A stretch of 64,000 bases of DNA from Mactromeris polynyma (lineage: Eukaryota > Mollusca > Bivalvia > Venerida > Mactridae): the NCBI GenBank assembly GCA_032209605.1, contig JASFXZ010000008.1, positions 2,356,001 to 2,420,000 of the forward strand. Reading direction: 5' to 3'. The position numbers and the translations under genes were made by a program. Below the pieces are notes generated by a model. That model was given only the letters and a program-made list of their open reading frames with translations. It did no database searches and was not told the DNA's origin. Positions 13,901 to 25,900 of this stretch are shown here, piece after piece (position 1 is the first letter of the stretch; every line of letters begins with the position of its first letter).

Positions 13901-16900
13901 AGGCTACGATGCTAGATGTCTGATGTAAGATCATTGCTAGAGTGAATGACAGAAGAGAACTACTCATCTCCCCCATCAGATTCTTGTTATAAAACTGCCT
14001 CTTGCTTTTAAAGAAATAGCAGTTACCAAATATATGACTTGTTCCCTATGTCCATTTGTTTGATGTCTATCGCAAATATATTTCCATTGAAAACAAAAGA
14101 CATATTTATGATTTATTTTTATTTCCTGCAAAGATACGAAACAATCAATTTACTGTACAAAAATCATATCAACCAATGAATTTGAATGCAAAATATTTAT
14201 TGAAATAGTAATTGATGATAGGTGTACTTAAGGTGGTAAATTTCATTTTCATTTCAGATTATGAAGAGCTTATGCAAGGTTTCGCTGCTTTCTTAGTTTG
14301 TCTCTTTTCTGATACAAGAATTGTTATAGCAGGTAATATATTATATACATTACTCATTATAAATGTTGTTGAGGGTGTATATGTGGGAATATAATCTGTT
14401 TGTGTGTCATATAGCCTGAGGTAGTATTATAAATGTTGTTGAGGGGGTATATGTGGCAATATAATCTGTTTGTGTGTCATACAGCCCAAGGTAGTATTAT
14501 AAATGTTGTTGAGGGGGGTATATTTGGGAATATAATCTGTTTGTGTGTCATACAGCCTGAGGTAGTATTATGTTGATGGCACCTTTGACTGTGATGTCTG
14601 CTGAAATGTGTTAGGTAAAGTTTAGGTAAATATTTGTAATGACAGTTGTTAGGAAAATGGAATTCTTATTTCTCATTTAATATTTTTCTTCATTCTTTAA
14701 TGGTAGTCTTTCTGTGTGTACTATAAAATGGGAAGTGATTGGAAATACTGAGGAATTTTGCAGATGTTTTCAGAATGAATGTTTTAACAATTTCCCGAAC
14801 ATTATCCTGTGCACATTATTTATCCATACTTCTTCTTTAAAGATGGTCAATACCTTTGTTGAAAATTTGGATGCCTGTTATTGACCTCCATGCTTGTATG
14901 TTTATTTATCTCAGGTGAAACTTATGCACGACCCAGTTTTGGCTTAAATGGTAATAAGCTGTATTTTATAGTTCTCTTAACTGTTTGATTAGTCGTCTGA
15001 GATCACAGTACAATATGTTATGATGTTATATATATGGTTACAGACACTAGAGATAACATTATCCAGGCATTGGCTTGCTTTACTTGCTATGAAAAATCAT
15101 TGAAAGTTTTGGAGGGTCTACCATTGGATATGTAAGTTATACAAGTATATTTATATCATTATATAATGAAATATGAATGAATTTCAAATATACATCAAAT
15201 GTCATTGAATCTCTTCAAGTCAACCTTGGTAATTGAATGAAGAATAGTTGATTAATTATTCTTTCATTCAAAATTGTTTAAGACTTGTAACACTCAATTT
15301 GATATCATTTTATTATACTAAAACTGATTTTCCTGGTATACCTGTTAATTTGCATTATGGGTTTTTTTGAGATATTATCTGTACGTGATGATTTATAATA
15401 GATATATTCCGGATTGGTATAAATATGGGTATTTCCATCTATTCTTGTGGTATACACAACAGTGTACTGTTAACATTGTGCTCGAGTTGCCATGGAAACA
15501 GGACAGGATTTAATATCTGACTGAACTTCAATGAATCTAAAAGTAAATTTTGTTTGTACTACTGGTACAACTCCACTTTTAATGAATTCCAGATTTCGTC
15601 TGTTGTATAATAGTTAAACTCATTCAAAAAGTGAATACCAGTAATTGTCAAGTGTGATTATAGTTTAGGTTGATAATCCTAAGTTATTTCTCTCTTGATG
15701 CATTTCTGCAGAAGACTTTTAGTGTTTACAAAATATTAACAAACATTGATATGTTTCTGAGAGAGTGATCGTGGTCATTATAATTTTATTACAGCTGTAA
15801 GATGATGTTAAAAGCTTTAGTAGCGCCGTACGAGAGCCGATCCTGGGCACAGACCAACTGGATACTGGTCAGGATATGGAAAGTATGTCTTATTCACAAC
15901 AAGTTTCATTAATTAGCATCTGAGACATTTTGTAGCTGAACATTTCTTCATCTTGTCTATTGCGACTTAGGTGTTCATAAACTGCATTTTAATTAGTTGC
16001 ATCTCACATAGGACAAATGACAACATATTTTTTAGAACAGGAGATTGTCATGAGTTCTCTCCCTAGATTCCTTTATTCTAGAGTTCTATATATACTATAG
16101 AAGGGATAAAGGGAGAGAACTCTAGAATGGATAAACTGAGGGAACTCGTGACAATCTCCTGTGTATTCAGTCTGGCCTTCAGCTGGCTACAATATGATAA
16201 AGTGAATTGCTTTCCTGAGAGACACAGATATCAATATAGCAAACTGTCATAGGTGTGCTTTGTGTCGTAGGTGCAAGTTAAAGCATAAATTTAAATTTAC
16301 GACGTGACGAAAGTCTCGTCTTGCTATAGGCGACATACTACTGCCATCTACACAATTCCTGAGTTATGCGTGATATCTTGTAAGTAACCCAGGAAGCAGT
16401 CAGTGAAAGTTATTAAACTAAGATGTGAACTGGCTTCACAATCCATGTTGAATAAATAAGTATATTATATAACTATTTATCTGATAAACATGTCTGACAT
16501 CCTCACAAGATTGGTTCTCAGATAAATGTATTACTTATTCCACCTATGCTTGACATAATATATTGTCTGATATTTTTCAGGGATGTGGTTTTGGTTTTCG
16601 TTATACACACCTACCACATTTAGTGCCGTCCAAGGTACAGCTGACTGAATTTGGTTCTGCTAGTCTACAGAGTAAGTCAATTATCATACGTCAAGATGTT
16701 GCGATTTCGTTGGGCCGTGTTACGGGATATGCCCTTTAGTAAACATATTACTATTTTTATCTGAAGTGATATGTAATTTCTTATGATTTTCATGTGTGCG
16801 ATATAATGACATGTCATTTTGCATAGTTTCATAAAATTTCAACCAGTAATAAAAACATGACAGCACTTTTCCGCGAACTATTTGAACACCCCTCGTAAGT

Positions 16901-19900
16901 GAGATCTTCAAGACATGGGGTTGGTTGACTAGTTGTAGAAATTTAGTGGCACGAGGTACTTCCTCACTTTGTATGAGATTCCAACAAAACTTCGAACACT
17001 TGATGGCCATAAAGTGTAAATGTGTGTGACCCCATTTTTTAGGGTTTATTAATCATTCTCAGTGATAGCTGTAGGTTAACCTTGCCCGACATTGTTACTA
17101 TGTGGAAATGATGAGGTCAGTATTAATTTCTCCACCTAATGCATTAATTTATTGGATAGTTCAGAGTTTAAAATGATTTTGATAAAACTTAGATTCCAGT
17201 CCATAATCGTTACAGTGAATAGAAAATAATACTGACTGTAAACTGTTATAAATAACTGTGTTATTTTTTTACATTGCAGAGCCATGTCCATCGCCGAAGT
17301 TTCAGAGTATATTAGCAGATATATTGAACACAGAACCAGATATTGCTACAAGATTTCTTGATACACTTCTGCAACAGTTGAACTGGTCCTTCTCAGAATT
17401 CATCAGCATGTTGCAAGATGTAAGATCTTCTTCCCTGTTCAAACAAGTTTTGTTCTGTTTTTTATCCGTGGTATTATTTCTTAATCTTGAAAGTAAATGA
17501 AACCTATCTTGGTCCAATTTTTAATTAGGAGTGGTCCAAGATTGGTACATTGTGGTTATGTTGTGACCATGTAAACTAAGTTGCTGTTGCTGAATTTTTG
17601 TTTTTTTTCCTCTCAGATACAAACATTGATGTCGAGGACTGAGAGGAGAGTATTGATAGAGAGCCGACAATTGAAGATTTGTGGAACTTGTTTCGAAATA
17701 TCGATATGTTTGTTTCGAGTTGTAGAGATGGTGGTGTGTATAGCACCAAAAATCTTCACTGACTGGACACGCCCTTCTGCTGAACTCTTGCTAAATCGAC
17801 TCATTCAGGTATCTTTTTGGTTGAAATCTGTCAAATTGTGTGTAATGATGCAGTTATGACCATTACTGAAGAGCTAAAAAATTATTTTGCTGGGTGTGTA
17901 TGAGGGGAATTTCATAATACTGAGTGTTATTTTGAGGTTTGAGTGTGAATCTAAGATTTAAGTGTAAATACTGAGTGCTAAGTAAAGATTTTAATCCTAG
18001 GCCCGGAATCCGGAGACTTTATGTATGAGCACATACAGTGATGTCATAAGATAATTCTAAAACAGCAGACCAGCAGACAGTGACTAAATCTTAAAGCTTA
18101 TCTAACTACAGTTGGACCTCCCAATTTCATTTTGATGTGCATGAGAATATACATTGGGACCTGATATTTATTTCGGATGATACCATGTATTCGGATAGAA
18201 AGTTGTCATATATACGAGGTCCGTCAGTATTGAGCTGATATCATGTTGAAGATACAAATGTACAGCTGTATTCATATGTACTTATACCTTCTTTGTCTTT
18301 TACCATAATTTGGATCATTAAGACATAGTATCGCGATATATCGAGGATTGGATGCAAAACTGTCATATTTGCTACCATACCAACATTGAGAGAGACCAGT
18401 TTTGTATCAAACTGTCAATATATTCATAATTTGGTATTCATGATCAGAACGAGTTTGATTCGAGGTTCTGTATGTTATTATGGTGTCGTAGCTTAGTTTA
18501 CCTCCAGACTCTTAGTTGATTTTCAATATTAGGAAGTAGCTTTGAAATATATACGGAGCAAATACATTACGTTGAATGTTTGTGTTTTTATAGAAATGGT
18601 GTTGAAATGTTGTATGATACTTTGTGTGTTTACAGTTGATATGTCTGGTACTGAACAGAATTACACAGAAGAATGGAATGTTTGACACGGTTGTCTCATA
18701 TTATATAACAGGTAGATCTACATTATGTTCCTGCTGCCTATTACAACTGTCTTAGATACATGGTGGCCCCTTTCATACATTGTATCAAAATACAAGATCC
18801 CCAAGTCTGTATGATGCTTATTAAGCTTTTCTGAGGGCAAAGTGGTCATGGTCAGCCAGGGGTTCCATTTGACCCCTGAGTTGACCCTTTGACCCCTGGA
18901 TTTTCCAATTAGTCACATTTTGACCCTTAGGATTTTAGCTGAAGGGTCAATTTTTCTCTAAATTATAGGTATTTTGGCAATAACTTCACTGGGATGCTCC
19001 TTCGATGGGCCTCTGTCAAAGTTGCATAAATCATTCTGGTCTGTTGCATAAGTAGGTCACAGGAGCTAGAAATGGATATTATAAGTGTGAAATTTGAAAT
19101 TCTTCTTGTCAAAAACAAAAGGCCTACAGCTTTGATATTTGGTGTGAAACACCGTCTAGTTGTCCTCTAACAAGATTGCATAAACTATTAAGTTTCATAA
19201 AAACATGACCACCTGTGGGGGCAGGGCAGGAAACTTGTATACAGCCACCTGTGGGGGCAGGGCAGGAAACTTGTATACAGCCACCTGTGGGGGCAGGGCA
19301 GGAAACTTGTATACATGATCACCTTTGGGGGCAGGGCAGGAAACTTGTATACAGCCACCTGTGGGGGCAGGGCAGGAAACTTGTATACAGCCATCTGAGA
19401 AGAGAGAAGGTTTTAAAGCTTTTGAATTTGTATTGTGTATGTATATGAAGGAAAATAGGATGATATCAGTCATGTATATCATTTATTACTTGTTTTGTTT
19501 TTACCAGCTTTTATTGTCTGTATATTCAGGTTTGGAGAGTGTGACTCATTATCCAATGTTATCTGTAATTGCTGGAATCCTAAACACACTTTTAGTGGAT
19601 GCTGACCCAGACAGGTATGATGCCTCTAAAATTTAGACACATATTGATAGTAATGGTTGATGAAAGGTGTGTTTATGAAGTAATGCTGTTGTGTACTCTG
19701 GGAGCAAGAAAACTGTTTAATGGTTAACAAACAACTACCCATGTGTTACAGTGACTATAACATGCCATCATTCTCTCATAGTGCAAAACCTTTTCATTTG
19801 CAGGTAACTTGCATTTTGCTGGCAGTGTATACTAAAAAATGCAGCAAAATTTGTTTTAAAACATTAGAAACTTACTTGAAATTGTTCAGTAATACTGTTC

Positions 19901-22900
19901 AAGTTTTGATTCACAGATTACACTTAGTTCCAACACTTTTGTGTCTGTCGGAATTGTGGACCAGGTTTTCAAAAGAACTGAGTTTTTAGATAATAGAAAA
20001 CATAAAGTTTAGGCAGGAAAGGATTATTAATGTAACTGTTTAGCATTTCATAAACAATACAGGTGGGCTGTTTTAAAAAAAATGGCTAGTTTTAGTTTTT
20101 CTTACACTACTATCACATTATTGTCTAAATATGCAAAGTGGTGTCATAGATTTTTATGTAAAATTTGGTCAAGATATATTCAACGAAAAAAAAGTTATGT
20201 CCGAAAAACATGCCCAAAATGTCAGGAGTGTAACAAAAAAGTGTGACATTTTAAGAAAATCTTAAAATTCAAAATACTTTTTCAATGTCAAAATGTACAT
20301 GAGAGAGAAAAATATTAAAATTTATTCAATGCTAACATCTTGACCTTAAAATAAGATAAAACTAAAGATTATATAAGACTGTCTTAGACAAAATACAAGG
20401 CTGAAAAGAAGTCAGGACAGAAATGTTAATTTCCATAAAAAGTCAGTAATAATCTATGTAAATGACTACAAATTTTTGTTACTAATGGTATTTTATAATT
20501 TTTACTTACTATCAAAGAGTAATACGTATTAATGACTTGTAAAAGTTAAAATTTGATAATAATATCACTCAAATATTTTTTTAGCATTGTATATAGCAGT
20601 TGACCCAGATTTGGTCAGGAGTGTAACATTTCCACTAAATGAACCCTGGGTTTAAAAAATAGAACATACATGTACTCAAAAGAATTTTTCCAAGAAGTGT
20701 GTGCCTTGGAGCAATCACATGTGATGTCATGAGTGATGTCATGAGTGAAGTTTGTGCTTATGTTTTGAGTACATTATGTGTTAAGTCAATGTCAGGAGTG
20801 TAACGCGATTTTAAATTTTGGTGCTGCTTTTTAAACTAGCTTGATAAAAAGCAACAGTGTTCAGCTGTGCCATTTTTCAAATTCTAAGTGATGAATGGAG
20901 GATAATACTACAATCTAGTTCATTTAAGGTAAGTGTTTTACTGTTATAACTTGAAATTGATAAAATAATAGTTTAGAAGTAGAAAATCTATCTTATAAAT
21001 ATCTATGTGTACAAAGTAAAACATGTTTTTACTATTAAATTTTGATACAAATATAAATGATTGTTAATGGACATGACCAAAACAAATTATTTATTTTATC
21101 TCCATATTTCAGATTTACACCCGAAGACTTTGTTGCAGTCAAACTGAGCTCCCGCAGAAACAAGCAGTATATGTATGTGGCAAAGGTAATACTAAAACAC
21201 TTAACATGTTATAAGAAACTGAAACATAAGCTAATCAAGTTAATATGTTAACTTAATATAAATTAATGTGTAATATTTATCTCTATTTGCTACATACAAT
21301 ATTACAATTCACATAATTTTACAGGTAGTAAAGGTGGAGGAACGGGAAGTACAGTTGAGATACCTCCAGAAGACAGGCCGTCCGGGAGTGTACAGTTGGT
21401 CCAACAACGATGTGTCCTGGCAATCACTGAATGATATTTTACTAACCCTAACTCAGCCTAAACTGTTGACTGGTCGTGGAATCAGAATGGAATTCAGCAT
21501 ACCAGAGCTTAAACATGCAGAAGCACTTGTTCTATAATAGTGTTTAAATTGAAATACATGTACATGTCAGGAGTGTAACATTTTGACAATTTATGTTTAT
21601 CATGGTTATATACTCTGTCAATAGTTCAGTTTACTTTAATGTGTTACAAATCAGTACTGTAATATACTGTTGTCAAATTGTTTGTAAGTTAACTCATTGT
21701 TGGAACTTCGTTGTGGTTTCTTGCATCAACTTCATTGTTGTTATTCTAAAAGTGCTAAAAAATCAAAGTTTCGGTATCAAAATGGTTGAAAAGTTATTTC
21801 ATTTCTGCATTACAATAATAAATTAAGGTATTATTACACTTGCATTCTATGTAAATCACAAAATCAAGTTAAATTCTAAGTTCTGATAGTAATTTGTATT
21901 ATGTCAGGAGTGTAACATTTATTGCAAAAACTGCTATATGTTTATATCGGTTCTGTAAGGTGTAATTTAAGGTCATATTTATGCAAAACTCTGTTCCAAT
22001 TACTTGATATGCTTTGAAATAAAAGAAAAGGTTGTTTTTTTGTATTATGGCTGCACAAATAGATTAGAAAACAAACTTACTTCTTAATAGTAGTCATTAA
22101 ATTGGGCTAAATTATGGAAAAAAAACATTTTTTTTTTTTTTGGGGGGGCATATTACTTGCTTGAACATTATTTTCCTTTACTTTAACACCTAAACTAAAA
22201 AGGTGAGCATAAAAAAGACACAAAGTGTAATGTTTATGTTTCTGCAGTGACTCTGAAGATAGTATGTTATTATCTCTTTTTTTCGTTGGGTCAGTTGAAT
22301 AAAAGTTCAAATAAAAAAGTTAATATGCGTTATATTCTTTGCACACAACCATTTTTATAGACTTCAATGGTGGCTTATCAAAATGAGATAATCAAATGGC
22401 TACTAAAACCTGTTTGAAATTTTGACCATTGTTACATGTTTCCTGCCATTATTTTTAAAACAGCCCAGGTATATTATATCAAAGTTCTGTCAGGATTGCT
22501 GATAGGATTGCTGATAGGATTGCTGATAGGGTTGCTGATAGGGTTGCTGATAGGGTTGCTGATAGGGTTGCTGATAGGGTTGCTGATAGGGTTGCTGATA
22601 GGGTTGCTGATAGGGTTGCTGTCAGGATTGCTGATAGGGTTGCTGATAGGGTTGCTGATAGGGTTGCTGATAGGGTTGCTGATAGGGTTGCTGTCAGGAT
22701 TGCTGATAGGGTTGCTGATAGGGTTGCTGATAGGGTTGCTGATAGGGTTGCTGATAGGGTTGCTGATAGGATTGCTGATAGGGTTGCTGATAGGATTGCT
22801 GTCAGGATTGCTGATAGGGTTGCTGATAGGGTTGCTGACAGGATTGCTGATAGGATTGCTGATAGGATTGCTGATAGGGTTGCTGTCAGGATTGCTGATA

Positions 22901-25900
22901 GGATTGCCGATAGGATTGCTGATAGGGTTGCTGATAGGATTGCTGATAGGGTTGCTGATAGGATTGCTGTCAGGATTGCTGTCAGGATTGCTGATAGGGT
23001 TGCTGATAGGATTGCTGATAGGGTTGCTGATAGGATTGCTGTCAGGATTGCTGATAGGGTTGCTGATAGGATTGCTGATAGGGTTGCTGTCAGGATTGCT
23101 GATAGGATTGCTGATAGGGTTGCTGATAGGGTTGCTGTCAGGATTGCTGATAGGGTTGCTGTCAGGATTGCTGATAGGGTTGCTGATAGGATTGCTGATA
23201 GGATTGCTGATAGGATTGCTGATAGGATTGCTGATAGGATTGCTGATAGGGTTGCTGTCAGGATTGCTGATAGGATTGCTGATAGGGTTGCTGATAGGAT
23301 TGCTGATAGGATTGCTGATAGGATTGCTGATAGGGTTGCTGATAGGATTGCTGATAGGATTGCTGATAGGGTTGCTGATAGGATTGCTGATAGGTTGCTC
23401 AGGACAGGGTGAAGGTCGAAAGCCTGTTTTTTTCGCTGAATTTCCACATCTCTTGTTTTTACTCTGTTTTGGTGTAAGCATAAACTGCCTTACTATCGAT
23501 ATGACGTTGTTTAGTTTTAGCTGTTAACATACCTTAATCCTATTCTGTGTCTTTTCTTTCAGTCAAAGTATAGTGACTCGTATCTTGCTGTCAGATCATG
23601 GTTTCCAACTGTCAGGTCTAGACTTCTTGCTTGGTAACCATGGTAACACAGAGACAAGTTCTCCTCTTACTTCTCCTGCTGCTGCTGCTGTAACCAAGGG
23701 TATAAAGGAGAAACAGTTCAACTTTAGAAATTGTAAGTTGTCTAGATAAGTATGTACATATTCTTTATTATAGATAATGGAAATCACCTGACAATATGTA
23801 GCTTAATATTTACGCTAATTTTGATTATGGTAATATTTCTGCACTGCACACTGTTAGAAATTTAGTTTGACAGTCAGTCCATTTGGGTACATATGAGGTG
23901 CACACCTCCAACATGCTTCCTCTAAAATATCCCAACTGTACATGTATATCTGAGTACAAATATAAAAATAAACATAGATCTTTAATGACAGCCTAATGTA
24001 TGAGCCAAAATAGCATAAAGTTGCTTTGTGGTCAGCTGCTTGTTAAACAGTGCTCTAGTAGATAAAGCATTCCAAATGTTGGCAAATATATAATACTGTG
24101 AAGTTAGAAATATGGAATAATTACTTAAATGTCTTGTTATCTTTAAAATACTAGTTAACCATTTATTTATGTAGGGCATAAACATATAAACAACCAGGAA
24201 TTGAAACATGTAATCTAAATATGGTTGATATTCATCTTTCCATATATCAATATCATTGATATGCGAGGATTTAAATCAATGACAGTCCTAACAAGTACCC
24301 AAGTAACAACAGACAGAGAATAAACAAACATCCCTACATAAGGAAATGGGACTTACTATTCTAGAGTCTTGTAACATTACACTCTTCTAATATCCTGACC
24401 ATAAGCTGTTTCATATATCAAGTTAAACTGTAGTCAAATCACAGTGATATACTGTATGCAGTGGACCTCCAAATTCTCATCATTTTAGAAACCTTTGCTT
24501 GTTCTACATATATTTTGTAACAATATGCCATCCATTTCACATACTGCTTTATTTGTATTATGTTTACATCTTGTACATCGGTCCATGGCCTTATTGTGCA
24601 ATACATTGTGAATGAATATCTTGACCAGTTTGTCATATCTTGAGCAATCACATGTTTGTGTTATGTAGATGATGAAGTCAGTGCTGAAGAAATATCTAGT
24701 GTAGAACGTCTGATATCTTACGTCAGAGGTAAGCAGACAGCGTTTGTACGACAAGACAGTGATATTCTAGATGAAGATTTATGCCAAATATGCTATGCAC
24801 ATCGTAAGACGTCCAAATTCATACCTTGTGGTCATTCCTCATGCAGGTAAGACTGATACATTTGATAGTAGAATTATAAAACATGACATTTATGTCTGTT
24901 TTGTATGCAATCGTGAAATTTTGTCCGAACGATACGTGGAGTGACTGATGTGATGGCATCTAGTTATTATTGTTGATATCAAGCACTGTTTGATGGAAAA
25001 TGGAATATTTGCAAGAATGTTCCTGTATGAGTGTATGTGTATGGTGGGCAGATTGATGTCTAAAATTGATCAATGAATGGTCCGTAGATATTCTCAATTT
25101 GTGTCTAATGTCATGTCAAGTTACATCTATGACAAAATATTTATTGAAACATACATCTAATGTGTGTACTTTTATAACACTCATTGTAGTTATACCTTTG
25201 ATTGTTGATTGTGTAATGTTATATTATTGTCCAGAAATTCAAAAAATGCTGTAGTTGCAGTCAGCAAGTTAGCTGCATCATTGTCAAGCAAATAAATTTA
25301 AAAAAAATTGGAAAATCCTTTATTTTTCTGAAAATCCTATAAAAACTTGTAATTCGCTCTCCAAACTGTTATATATATTTCACTGCATCTTTTGGGAGCA
25401 ATGTAAATTACATTTATATTGTACTATTCATTTGTGAAAACTGCAACCTTGGTGATACTACTTCCATATATCATCTTGAGTATTTGTAAAGGCAGTCTCC
25501 GAAGCCCAGGCAGGATCACATTGTTCTGGCAAACAGGTGCACTGGCGGCCCATCTTGGCCGCATCAATCTATCAAAAGTTGCCTTTATTTGCTCTTTATT
25601 TATGCAGAAATCACCCTTCAAACCTGTATTGTATGCTGTTTTTCAACCTTTCAAAAGGCCTTTATTTTCATATAGGCCTGCTAGAAGGCTTGACTTTCAC
25701 TTGATCATTACCGGTATATCAAAAGGGTTTGCATGCTCATGGGAAATAAAGAAAGTCTCTATGCCGCCATACTTGTATTTACACCTCAATGTACGGGGTC
25801 ACATCGCGAGGTCACATCGGGAGGTCACATCGCGAGGTCACATCGGGAGGTCACATCGCGAGGTCACATCGCGAGGTCACATCGCGAGGTCACATCACTA

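Larger units (their letters stand above)
20061..22470. mobile_element. 2.4 kb terminal-inverted-repeat element, superfamily not assigned
   Basis: Left terminus 20065-20086 and right terminus 22445-22466 are 22 bp inverted repeats beginning GGGCTGTTTTAAAAA, matching at 21 of 22 positions. The bases AGGT flank both ends (20061-20064 and 22467-22470), consistent with a 4 bp target duplication. The interior is AT-rich, holds five exact copies of GTCAGGAGTGTAAC, and contains two exon-like segments (21113-21185, 21325-21537). It sits inside the RNF123 intron 19615-23562. No complete transposase is visible, so it is probably non-autonomous or decayed. Confidence 0.8.

Noticed and set aside
22436..23527. 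363-codon GLLI-repeat ORF and two - strand ORFs over the same bases
   Set aside because: A 12 bp stop-free minisatellite opens several frames at once, and it lies within an RNF123 intron.
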